Origin: Halovivax cerinus
GTDB taxonomy: Archaea; Halobacteriota; Halobacteria; Halobacteriales; Natrialbaceae
DNA length: 64,000 nucleotides
NCBI RefSeq assembly: GCF_024498195.1
Contig: NZ_CP101824.1
Span: 3,348,001 to 3,412,000 of the forward strand
Reading direction: 5' to 3'
Both the position numbers and the translations under genes were made by a program. The notes beneath the pieces were generated by a model. That model was given only the letters and a program-made list of their open reading frames with translations, searched no databases and was not told the DNA's origin. Positions 54,951 to 63,345 of this stretch are shown piece by piece (within the stretch, counting starts at the first letter, position 1; each line of letters starts with the position of its first letter).

Positions 54951-55468
54951 CGTGACTCACCCCCCGCAAACCCGAAGCTGTCGAAGTGGGTCTTCGCCAT
55001 CCGCAACTCGTCTGGATACGCGACGACGTCTACGATCCGGTTGGAATCGCCGAGTCCGGCGTCGATCGAGAGCGAATCGTATCGATCGTCCGCGTCCGAA
55101 ATCGCAACGGTCGCACTGCCGGCCTCGCCGAACGTCTGGATGACGGTCGAATCGAAGGTCGAACTGATCGAGGCGATTTTCGTAGCCTCCCACGGTGCGA
55201 GCGACACCGTCGTCCGATCGGTCTGTACGCCGACACCCGACGGCGATGTCCCCAGCCTGAGTTCGAGCGTCCGCGTGCGATCGCTGAGGTTCGACAGCAC
55301 GACGTCCGGAACCGAAACAGACGATGCTGTCGACGGACTGCTGGCGTCAAGATTGAGCCCTGCGATCGGGACGAAGCCGGCCGCACCTGTGGCCTGGAGT
55401 ACGCGTCGGCGTTCGATCGTGGGTTGTTCGTCGGTCGGATCGTCAGTGTGATCGTCACTGTCACCCAT
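54947..55468 (-). CDS. TAT-exported protein of unknown function
   Basis: This 173-residue protein has a twin-arginine-type signal ERRRVLQATGAAGFVPIAGL and a beta-rich mature part (VPDVVLSNLSDRTRTLELRL). The start at 55468 is supported by a TATA element (ATATAAT read leftward, about 55488-55496), giving a leaderless or nearly leaderless mRNA. Its stop overlaps the next gene (ATGA at 54947-54950). That gene encodes a PKD/PPC protein lacking a signal, so the two products may be exported together. Confidence 0.7.
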   Translation of the reverse strand: MGDSDDHTDDPTDEQPTIERRRVLQATGAAGFVPIAGLNLDASSPSTASSVSVPDVVLSNLSDRTRTLELRLGTSPSGVGVQTDRTTVSLAPWEATKIASISSTFDSTVIQTFGEAGSATVAISDADDRYDSLSIDAGLGDSNRIVDVVAYPDELRMAKTHFDSFGFAGGESR

Positions 55469-55777
55469 GAGAGACAGTAGTGTCGGCATTATATTTCAAC
55501 TTTACTTTGAATAAAAAATGTATTCGTACTTAATAGATGAATATAAGTTATGTCTTATGATAGTTAGGGGCTCTGGTTCGATCGCGGAAAATGGCACGAG
55601 TAGGGCCCGCAGCGGATAGTTTCGAAGTCCCAGGCCGGCTACCGGGGTCCCGTATCACGAGCGAGTTCCCCGAACCCCTGTTGCTTCCCGTCCGTCTACG
55701 GTGCCGACTGGATCAGTTCTGCGAAGCCGAGACGACCGATGGAACGCCCCCGACCGTATCGGGCCACGACGGCTGGC
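55469..55777. other. Intergenic region, AT-rich near 55490-55565
   Basis: The AT-rich part (about 55485-55565) holds the promoter of the TAT-signal gene. The remainder down to the LVIVD-protein stop at 55778 shows no gene. Confidence 0.4.
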
Positions 55778-57469
55778 TCATCGTCCCTGTTCGCCGATCG
55801 TCACCGAATACTCGCCCCAGCCCTCGACGCCGTCGACGAGAATGCCGACGTCGGTCGCACCATCGAGGCCGCCGGCGATCGATTCGCTGGCACCGGAGCC
55901 CGCCGAGCGGTCGTCGTAATCGTCGCGCGTGGGCGTGCGACCGTCGTACGTGACGTAAAGATCGAAGTTCGCGAAGTCCGGCCCTGCGAGCTCGATCGAC
56001 ACGCCACACGGATCGGACGTCTGCGTCGAATACGTCCGAACCTCGTCCGTGTTCCACCAGGCGAGGAATCCGTTCTCCGTGGTAGATTCTGACTCGGCAC
56101 CACACTCGCCGTCGTCACTGACCGCGATCAGCTCCGACGCGGCGTCCGTGGCTCCGGCGTCGTCGGTGACCATCAGTTCGACCGTGTACTCGCCAGCAGA
56201 CGCGTAGGCGTGGGTGGCCGTCTCCCCGCTTCCCGACGAACCGTCGCCGAACTCCCACTCGTAGCCGGCGATGGAGCCGTCCGGATCTGTCGACTCGCTC
56301 GCGTCGAATGAAACCGTCTCACCCACCGACGGGTCCACGGGCGAGGCATCGAACGCGGCCGAGGGCGCCTCGTTGTCACCGCCGTGATCCCCGGGGTCGG
56401 GGAATACGTACAGTTCCGTATTGGCGTAATCGTTCCCGATGAACGACTCCCCCGGGACGCCCACCTTCGCCGTCCAGAAGCTGACGTTGTTCTCCCGCCA
56501 CCAGTAGATCTCCTCCGGGTTCGCTGGATCGCTGATGTCGTGGACACGGACGCCGCCGCTGTACCACGACGAGTAGAGGTAGTCGCCGACGATGTCACAG
56601 TTGTGCGAGGTCCGGGTTCCGCCCTCCGAAGGCGGATCGATCTCCGCCAGAAAGCTGGTGTCGGTGGGATCGGCAATGTCCCAGATTTCGACGCCGAGAC
56701 CGTCACCGAAGGCCTCTTTGCCGATGATGATGATCGAGGCGTCCTCGTTGACTTGCACGTAGTGGTCGTTGTTCGGGAACATGTCGCTACCGTCGCGAAC
56801 CGTCCCGATAAGTTCCGGATTGGTGGGATCCGAAATGTCGACCATCGGCGTCCCGTCGTTCCAGTACGCCATGTACATGACGTCGTCTTGTACCCAGAGA
56901 TCGTGCAAGAGTGGGTTGTCGCCCAACCCACTCGGCTGGTATCGACCGATCTCGTCGAACTCGTCGTTCGAGACGTCGTACATGACGATCTCCGCTACGG
57001 GATCGTTGATGGCAAACGCGATGTCGTCGACGAGAAAACTGTTGTGGATGCCGAACCCGTTGTCGAACGCGTCCAGTTGTGTCGGGTTCGCCGGATCGGA
57101 AATGTCGTACAGGCCGATGTCGCGGCGGCCGGCGAGGAACAACCGGTCACCGTCGACTTTCGCGTCGAGAATTCCGCTGATTCCGGTATCACCGAGGTTG
57201 GCCATCACGGTCGGATTCGACGGATCCGAGATGTCGACCGTGACGAATCCGGTGTCTCGGGAGACGTACGCCACCGTGCCGTCGTCGCCCGTGACGGCCT
57301 CGTTCGTCGTGCCCTCAATCTGGACCGTCCCGAGCGGATCGGTCCTCACATTCGGTTCACGCGTCGCGGCCGCCGCTGTCGAACCACCGCCAATCGCGCC
57401 GACTGCCGCAGCCCCGCCGATAGACCGAAGCAGCGACCGTCGATCGAAGTTGATATTTGTTTCGCGCAT
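55778..57469 (-). CDS. TAT-exported LVIVD-repeat protein with PKD and PPC domains
   Basis: This 563-residue surface protein starts with a twin-arginine signal (DRRSLLRSIGGAAAVGAIGG). Six or more LVIVD-type repeats follow, which should form a beta-propeller (FVTVDISDPSNPTVMANLG, IGLYDISDPANPTQ, VRVHDISDPANPEEIYWW). A PKD domain (about 365-450) and a C-terminal PPC domain (about 455-560) complete it. Such proteins are probably cell-surface or secreted. The specific role is unknown. It is paralogous to the product of the gene at 57877 and shares its C-terminal cassette with the gene at 53745. Confidence 0.85.
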   Translation of the reverse strand: MRETNINFDRRSLLRSIGGAAAVGAIGGGSTAAAATREPNVRTDPLGTVQIEGTTNEAVTGDDGTVAYVSRDTGFVTVDISDPSNPTVMANLGDTGISGILDAKVDGDRLFLAGRRDIGLYDISDPANPTQLDAFDNGFGIHNSFLVDDIAFAINDPVAEIVMYDVSNDEFDEIGRYQPSGLGDNPLLHDLWVQDDVMYMAYWNDGTPMVDISDPTNPELIGTVRDGSDMFPNNDHYVQVNEDASIIIIGKEAFGDGLGVEIWDIADPTDTSFLAEIDPPSEGGTRTSHNCDIVGDYLYSSWYSGGVRVHDISDPANPEEIYWWRENNVSFWTAKVGVPGESFIGNDYANTELYVFPDPGDHGGDNEAPSAAFDASPVDPSVGETVSFDASESTDPDGSIAGYEWEFGDGSSGSGETATHAYASAGEYTVELMVTDDAGATDAASELIAVSDDGECGAESESTTENGFLAWWNTDEVRTYSTQTSDPCGVSIELAGPDFANFDLYVTYDGRTPTRDDYDDRSAGSGASESIAGGLDGATDVGILVDGVEGWGEYSVTIGEQGR

Positions 57470-57876
57470 CGAATAGAGTAATGCTATAGTAAGTAATAAA
57501 TTTATACTATAGTAGTACTAATATATTTCTCGCGGAGGCGGGTAGTCGTTCGTGCGCCCGGGTCCTGCGGTGAGAGCCGAACCGATTACCGTATGCTACC
57601 GTTCACAGAATTCGAACCGCCGTTCTATCGGGACAGTCGGACGGGAGCGGGACCCCCGTCACATACCGTGAGCGTGTCGACGTGGTCGGCGAGTCGGTGT
57701 GGGTACATCCGTACGACGCGGCGGCCCCGTTGATAGAAATGCGGTGTGCGACTCGGCCCGTGCCGACCGGGGACGACAGTTCCGACAGCGGTGAAACCGA
57801 AGAACGACACGACGAACCGGTCTATCGATCGGTTCCGAGACGCGAAAAAAACGTACAGCGGTGCGTTGGATCGTGA
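57470..57876. other. Intergenic region between the two LVIVD genes
   Basis: The first 60 bp are strongly AT-rich and carry the promoter and inverted repeat of the downstream LVIVD gene. No gene is seen in the GC-rich remainder (57540-57876). Confidence 0.4.
57484..57512. promoter_or_regulatory. Inverted repeat around the TATA region of an LVIVD gene
   Basis: CTATAGTA (57484-57491) and TACTATAG (57505-57512) are perfect 8-bp arms with a 13-bp AT-rich spacer that includes AAATTTAT, the likely TATA box for the leftward gene starting at 57469. A dimeric regulator bound here would cover the promoter. Confidence 0.45.
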
Positions 57877-59601
57877 CTACGCGCCGTCTTCACTGATGGA
57901 GACGGAATACTCGCCCCAGCCGTCGGTCGCGTAGACCATGATACCGACGTCGGTGGTGCCGGAGAGGCTCCCCGAGACGGATTCGCTGGCACCAGAGCCT
58001 GCCGACCGGTCGTCGTAATCGTCACGCGTGGGCGTGCGTCCGTCGTAGGTGACGTAGAGATCGAAGTCAGCGAAACCGGGTCCGTCGAGTTCGACCGTCA
58101 CGCCACAGGGGTCGGCCGTCTGGGTCGCGTACGTGGTTACCTCCTCGGAGTTCCACCACGCGAGGAAGCCATCCGCCGAGCCGGAGGCCGACTCGGCACC
58201 ACAGTCATCACCCTCCTCGACGGTGAGCGATTTGGTGGTGGTGTCGGTGGCTCCAGCGTCGTCGGTCACGGTCAACTCCGCGGTGAGCATCCCGGTCTGC
58301 GAGTACGAGTGAGTCGCGGTCATACCGCTGCCAGACGAACCGTCGCCGAAGTTCCACTCGTAGCTGGTGATCGACCCATCGGGGTCGGAGGACGCACTCG
58401 CGTCGAACTCGACGGATTCCCCGACTGTCGGATTCTGATTCGAGATGGCGAAGTCGGCCATCGGCGGCTGGTTGTCGCCACCGCCGTCGGCCGGATCGGG
58501 GAAGACGAAGAGGCGGTTGTTGCCGCCCGAGATGCCCTCGTCGGTGCCGATGAAGAATTCGCCAGGAACGCCCACCTTCGCGGTCCAGAACGACGAGTCG
58601 TTGGATCGCCAGTGGTACACCTCCTCGGGATTGGCCGGGTCCGTGATGTCGTGGACCGTCACGCCCGCGTTGTACCACGAGGAGTAGAGGTGACCGTTCT
58701 TGATGTCCAGGTTGTGCGAGGTGCGCTCGCTGCCGGCCGATGGTGGATCGATGTCCGCGAGGTGGGTGGTGTCGGTCTTGTCCGAAACGTCCCAGAGTTC
58801 GACCCCGAGCGGAGTACCGCCCAGTTGCTCCTTGCCGATCGCGACGACCGACGCGTCCTCGGTGAGGATGACGTAGTGGTCGTTGTTCGGGTACCGAGAG
58901 CTCCCGTCGCGGACCTTCCCGATCATGCTCGGGTTCGAGGGGTTCGAGACGTCGAGCATCACGGTCCCGTCGTCCCAGTAGCTCATCCAGAGGACGTCGT
59001 CTTGTATCCAGATGTCGTGGAGGATCGACGCCCCGGAGAGCCCCCAGCTCGTGATCTCCGAGGGGTTGCCGGTGGAGATGTCGATGAGGTGAATTTGGGC
59101 GGCGGAGTTGTTGATGAGGAACGCGATGTCCTCAGTCATGTCTGAGTTGTGAATGGTGTAACTCGTCTCGTACCACTCGAGCAACTCCGGATTCGCGGGA
59201 TCCGAGGTGTCGTAGAGACCCATGCCGCTGGGGCTCCCGTAGTTACCCGGCCCGACGGCGATGACGCGATCGCCTGCCGTCTTGACGTCTAGGACCTCGC
59301 TCATCCCAGTGTCGGTCCGCCGGGCGAGTTCCGTCGGGTTCTGTGGGTCAGTGATGTCGACGCTGACGAAGCCCTGATCGATCGCGACGTAGGCGGTCTG
59401 CTGGTCGTCGGAGACGACGCCCTCCGCGACGCCGCCGGAGATACCGAGCGTCGAAATCGGATCCTGCATCGCCGTCGCGTCGGCCGTCGACCCGTTTTCG
59501 CTCGCCAGCGCCCCCGTCGATCCGACCGCACTCGCAGCAGCGAGGCTGCCGGCGGTCCGTAACACTGTTCGCCTGTTCGGTTTCGAGTGATCGTCTGTCA
59601 T
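57877..59601 (-). CDS. TAT-exported LVIVD-repeat protein with PKD and PPC domains (paralogue)
   Basis: This 574-residue protein has the same architecture as the product of the gene at 55778: twin-arginine signal (NRRTVLRTAGSLAAASAVG), LVIVD beta-propeller repeats (FVSVDITDPQNPTELARR, VTVHDITDPANPEEVYHW), PKD (about 375-460) and PPC (about 465-570). The two propellers align over their length, which indicates tandem duplication. It is probably displayed on the cell surface. It has its own AT-rich promoter with a 33-bp-spaced direct repeat. Confidence 0.85.
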   Translation of the reverse strand: MTDDHSKPNRRTVLRTAGSLAAASAVGSTGALASENGSTADATAMQDPISTLGISGGVAEGVVSDDQQTAYVAIDQGFVSVDITDPQNPTELARRTDTGMSEVLDVKTAGDRVIAVGPGNYGSPSGMGLYDTSDPANPELLEWYETSYTIHNSDMTEDIAFLINNSAAQIHLIDISTGNPSEITSWGLSGASILHDIWIQDDVLWMSYWDDGTVMLDVSNPSNPSMIGKVRDGSSRYPNNDHYVILTEDASVVAIGKEQLGGTPLGVELWDVSDKTDTTHLADIDPPSAGSERTSHNLDIKNGHLYSSWYNAGVTVHDITDPANPEEVYHWRSNDSSFWTAKVGVPGEFFIGTDEGISGGNNRLFVFPDPADGGGDNQPPMADFAISNQNPTVGESVEFDASASSDPDGSITSYEWNFGDGSSGSGMTATHSYSQTGMLTAELTVTDDAGATDTTTKSLTVEEGDDCGAESASGSADGFLAWWNSEEVTTYATQTADPCGVTVELDGPGFADFDLYVTYDGRTPTRDDYDDRSAGSGASESVSGSLSGTTDVGIMVYATDGWGEYSVSISEDGA

Positions 59602-59628
59602 GCATCAGTTCATGGATTCCGGGACACT

Positions 59629-59670
59629 ATTAATCTATTTCAACTAAATATATATAAAATAATTAATCTA
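59629..59670. promoter_or_regulatory. Direct repeats flanking the TATA region of the second LVIVD gene
   Basis: ATTAATCTA occurs at 59629-59637 and 59662-59670, exactly 33 bp apart (about three helical turns), on either side of ATATATATAAAAT. The leftward gene starts at 59601. The spacing suits a protein binding both copies on one face of the DNA. Confidence 0.4.
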
Positions 59671-59754
59671 TAACAACCCATATTTACGGTGGCGGACGCG
59701 GACGATCCCACAGAGAACGAACGACGACCAGACCGACCGATCTGGAACTGACGG

Positions 59755-61359
59755 TTATTCGACGGATTTGCGCCCGAACGCGAACAGCGTCATCGGATTC
59801 TGATCGGCCGCCCGCGGCGAGAGGTGAGCGGTAACCGGGTCGTCGTAGAACGTCAGCCCGAGTCCACCGAGGGTCCGATGGGCGTACGTCGCCAGATAGA
59901 GCCGGCCGAGCGTCAGTCCGGCTTCGAGCTGAGCGAGCCGGTACCCCCGGTTTCCGAGCGTCCCGACGATGCGGTCGACGTCGGCCAGCAGGTAGACGTT
60001 GACGTGCCCGTCACCCGCCCACGATTGGTCGAGTGCGACGTGGGTTTTCGTCTCGACGTCGACGGCACCCAACCGTTCGAGTTCGTTCTCACCAGGGTGG
60101 TAGTGATACGACCCGTCGGGGATTCCGTCGACTGCGGTACAGAGGACGTAGACGTCGAGAAACGCCAAATGCTCCGAATCGCCCCCGTTCCAGTCACCCG
60201 GGATCCCGCGCGTCGCCCGGTCCAGGACCGTCGCCACCTGTCGACGCGACGGTCCGTCGGTCGCGTACGTTCGACACGACCCACGACGGACGACGACCGG
60301 GTGAAGCGGCCGGGCACTCGCGGTCTCGTGGTCGACCGGCTCGAGATCGATACGTCGACCGGACCCCGCGGAGACACGCCCGATACCACGGCTCTCGCGA
60401 ACACGCCGGCGCCAGTTCGTCGCCGCTTCGCCGTCTTCGAGCGTACTCGCGTCCCAGGCGTCGGCGATGTTCGATACCGGCACCGAACCGGACGACTCGG
60501 GCACGCGGGCCGGATCGATGGGTTCGACGGACGGATCGTCGGGTTCGACGAGCGAATCTGTAGATTCGGCGCTCGTCATCCCCTCGATCGGCGATCCCTC
60601 ACCGATCGGGACCATCGCCGTCGTCCCTTCCGTTTCCGGGTCGAGGCCGAGCAGGTCAACGACCGGGTCCGCCGCGAACCCGGTGACGACGCCGGCCGGG
60701 AGCGAGAGACCGTGGGCGCACGCGAGCAGATTCGCCAGCACGGTCCCGCTGTCCCAGAACGCGTGTCGATACGTCCGGTCGGCGTACTTCCAGGCGTTTC
60801 GCCACCACACCGAGGTCGTGACGACCGTGACGGGGGCCGTCGAGACGCGTGTGGCGGGATCGTCGCCGGTGGACGAATCCCCGACCGCCTCGGCCAGGAC
60901 GCCGCGGTAGTCACCCCGGCGCAGGACGTCCAGTCCGAATCCGGCCGGATCGAAGTGGTAGACGCCCGCTTCGAGCCCAGGGAGGGCTTCGCAGACGACG
61001 TAGCACTCTACGTGGTAGAGCTTCCCCGTACAAGACGCCGCCCGGAAGCGGTGTTCCTGGCCGTCGCTGTCGATCTCGTTCGTGATCCCCATCGCCTCGT
61101 AGCACAGCGTCGCGACGGTCTCGACGTCGATCGATTCGCGTTCCGTCGACGACGTCCCGGCGAGGGGATCCGTCCGGGTTTCGGTGAGAAGCGACAGTGC
61201 CGGGTCCCACGGCGGGGCGATTCCCTCGAACGCGACGAAGGGGCGATCGCGATACCGCTTTGTCGACGGCGGTCGAGTCGCCGGGTCGCGCACATCGGCT
61301 GCGTGGACGTCGTCGGGTGCGTGACTGGTCGCAGCGTGTAATTCTCGCACGTCCGTCAT
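59755..61359 (-). CDS. SagB-type dehydrogenase with two nitroreductase domains
   Basis: This 534-residue flavoprotein-like enzyme has two fused nitroreductase domains (about 60-265 and 330-530). Typical features are FRAASCTGKLYHVECYVV, GVYHFDP and AFWDSGTVLANLLACA in the first, and RRGSCRTYATDGPSRRQVA, GSYHYHPGENEL and YRLAQLEAGLTLG in the second. SagB-type enzymes oxidise azolines in peptide natural products, but stand-alone copies are common in archaea. No cyclodehydratase or precursor gene is seen nearby. The start at 61359 is preferred; 61386 and 61443 are alternatives. Confidence 0.82.
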   Translation of the reverse strand: MTDVRELHAATSHAPDDVHAADVRDPATRPPSTKRYRDRPFVAFEGIAPPWDPALSLLTETRTDPLAGTSSTERESIDVETVATLCYEAMGITNEIDSDGQEHRFRAASCTGKLYHVECYVVCEALPGLEAGVYHFDPAGFGLDVLRRGDYRGVLAEAVGDSSTGDDPATRVSTAPVTVVTTSVWWRNAWKYADRTYRHAFWDSGTVLANLLACAHGLSLPAGVVTGFAADPVVDLLGLDPETEGTTAMVPIGEGSPIEGMTSAESTDSLVEPDDPSVEPIDPARVPESSGSVPVSNIADAWDASTLEDGEAATNWRRRVRESRGIGRVSAGSGRRIDLEPVDHETASARPLHPVVVRRGSCRTYATDGPSRRQVATVLDRATRGIPGDWNGGDSEHLAFLDVYVLCTAVDGIPDGSYHYHPGENELERLGAVDVETKTHVALDQSWAGDGHVNVYLLADVDRIVGTLGNRGYRLAQLEAGLTLGRLYLATYAHRTLGGLGLTFYDDPVTAHLSPRAADQNPMTLFAFGRKSVE

Positions 61360-61485
61360 ACCGAATCCAATCGGCCAGTCGACCATAGATGTTGGTGTCG
61401 AAACCGTTCGCGCTTCGAACTGGCCGAGTACTGGCGTCGTCACGCGGACCGCAACCGTTTCGAACGCGGTGGACGAAGCCAGACT

Positions 61486-62265
61486 ATGCTCGAACGCGTC
61501 CGGCTCTATGACGCACCGACGACCGTCGTCGACGTCGACGAACTGGCGTCGTGGCTCCGTGATCGCCTCGCGGCGGCGTTCGACGACCCGCCTGAGATCA
61601 CCGTCGAACCGCGGTTTCTCGACCGATTCGGCTCCGACGAACTCGCGCGAAGCTTCGCAGAGGCCAGGGTGCTGTCGCCGTACGACAGAGAGACGGGAAA
61701 CACGATGCTCGGCACCGTTCGGTACGAGGAACGAGCCATGGAAGATCCGACACGGGAAGGTGGCGTCCTCTACGACGGAACCCAGATCCAGCGGTCACTC
61801 AACACGGCCATCCCAGACGACGAAACCGATCTCTCGACCGCCCACGTCGTCCTGCTCGACCGCGCAGTGGCCACCTGGGGTGACCACGACGGCCGGTGGC
61901 ACAAGCGCGTGTCCATCCTCGGACACCCGGGAATCGTCTCCGTTCCCGGTCTCTACGAGGCACCGGCCAAACCGGACGCCTACTACAAAGAACAGCAGAA
62001 ACACGCCCTCCTCTCCGGTGACACCCCGCCGCGAGAGGTCCTCGAGAACCAGGTGGACGGGGAGTTCCTGGTCGCGGACGATCCCCGGACCACGGACGCT
62101 CTCGAGGGCTACGTGCTGCAAACCGTCCACTACCTCGAAACGGGAGAGGCCTTCTGCGACGACGACAGCTGTCGGCTCTTCAACGCACACTACCACGAGG
62201 ACCTCGTCTCGGCGCAGCTACGAGGGACGGACTTCTGCCCCCGCCACGCGGAGCGATACCGCTGA
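61486..62265 (+). CDS. Conserved archaeal protein of unknown function, possible metallopeptidase
   Basis: This 259-residue protein has an N-terminal helical domain and a central segment typical of zinc-peptidase-like cores (AHVVLLDRAVATWGDHDGRW, RVSILGHPGIVSVPGLYEAP). The C-terminus is Cys/His-rich (FCDDDSCRLFNAHYHEDLVS, DFCPRHAERY). By recollection it resembles the archaeal putative metallopeptidase family DUF6775; there is no canonical HExxH. It is divergent from the SagB gene across about 126 bp. Confidence 0.55.
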   Translation: MLERVRLYDAPTTVVDVDELASWLRDRLAAAFDDPPEITVEPRFLDRFGSDELARSFAEARVLSPYDRETGNTMLGTVRYEERAMEDPTREGGVLYDGTQIQRSLNTAIPDDETDLSTAHVVLLDRAVATWGDHDGRWHKRVSILGHPGIVSVPGLYEAPAKPDAYYKEQQKHALLSGDTPPREVLENQVDGEFLVADDPRTTDALEGYVLQTVHYLETGEAFCDDDSCRLFNAHYHEDLVSAQLRGTDFCPRHAERYR

Positions 62266-62325
62266 ACCGCGTGGCGACCGACCGCCGACCGGTAGGAGCG
62301 GTTCGCACCGGTCCGTCCGCCGCGC

Positions 62326-63345
62326 TCAGAACAGGTTCGCCTGCTGGTGCACCGAGATGCCTTCGTTCGTGATCTCGTAGGGTTTTTTCTCCCGGGAGTG
62401 ATTGGCGTCGCGGATCTTCTGTATCTCGACCGCGAGTCGGGTTTCCCGGAAGTCGTCGGGCCGGACGTACTGGAGGACGAATACGGCGTCTGTGAGGTAC
62501 TCGACGATGCCGTGTCTGGACGCGTACGCGGTATCCCGCGCCGCCTCGCTCGTCATGAGGGCCGTCACACCGGCGGCCTTGAGGCTCGCCGTGAACTCGT
62601 AGACCTCGTTGCGCCGCCTGGCCTGATCGTCGTACATCATCTCGAGGAGTGAGACGGAATCGAGCACCAGTCGGCTCGCGCCGAAATCCTCGATGAGGGT
62701 GGGAAGCTCGTCCTGGATGGCGTCGAGATGAGTCGACATCTCGATCGGGTCGACGTCCACCACGGCGAGGTCGCCGGCATCGACGAACTCGTCGAAGCGC
62801 CACCCCTTCTCCGTCGCGCTGTTCACGACGCGTTCGCGGGTCTCCTCCAGGGTAATGTAGACCGCTCGTTCGCCGTTCTCGAGGCCGTGATTCAAAAACT
62901 GAAGACCGAGCGTCGTCTTTCCCGTCCCTGCGCTACCGATGGCGACCATGAGCGAGCGTTCGGGAATACCACCCTGAATCATCCCATCGAGACCGTCGAC
63001 GCCGAGTTCGATGCGCGGAAGAGCGGACTCGACCGCTTCGTCGAAGTCGGGTTCGTCCGTATCGAGACCGAAATCCACGTCCGAGAACCCGTCCGGAGCG
63101 CTCGTCTCGTCGAGCTGTGGGACCGATACCTCCGAGAGAGCGTCGCCGAATCCCTGGTCGAACAGGGTCTCCTCATCCGCGTCCGACGCCGGCGTGTCGT
63201 CGGCGGCATCGCTCGCCGCCTCGCCGATGTCGTCGGACTCGGCGGAGGAGGATTCGCCCTCGTCCTCGGGGTCCGGATCGGTCGAATCACCGGTTTCCGT
63301 CAGGGCTCGCTCGAACCAGTCGTCGGTGAGTTCCTTCTCGGTCAT
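62326..63345 (-). CDS. KaiC-like RecA-superfamily ATPase
   Basis: This 339-residue protein has an acidic disordered N-terminus (about 1-100), then one KaiC-type RecA ATPase domain: LDGMIQGGIPERSLMVA, Walker A GSAGTGKTTLG, VYITLEETRERVV, Walker B region ASRLVLDSVSLLEMM and a C-terminal block HSREKKPYEITNEGI. Single-domain KaiC-like proteins in archaea act as signalling ATPases or regulators, not as clocks. The start at 63345 begins MTEKELTDDWFERAL; the frame continues far upstream without family similarity. Confidence 0.88.
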   Translation of the reverse strand: MTEKELTDDWFERALTETGDSTDPDPEDEGESSSAESDDIGEAASDAADDTPASDADEETLFDQGFGDALSEVSVPQLDETSAPDGFSDVDFGLDTDEPDFDEAVESALPRIELGVDGLDGMIQGGIPERSLMVAIGSAGTGKTTLGLQFLNHGLENGERAVYITLEETRERVVNSATEKGWRFDEFVDAGDLAVVDVDPIEMSTHLDAIQDELPTLIEDFGASRLVLDSVSLLEMMYDDQARRRNEVYEFTASLKAAGVTALMTSEAARDTAYASRHGIVEYLTDAVFVLQYVRPDDFRETRLAVEIQKIRDANHSREKKPYEITNEGISVHQQANLF

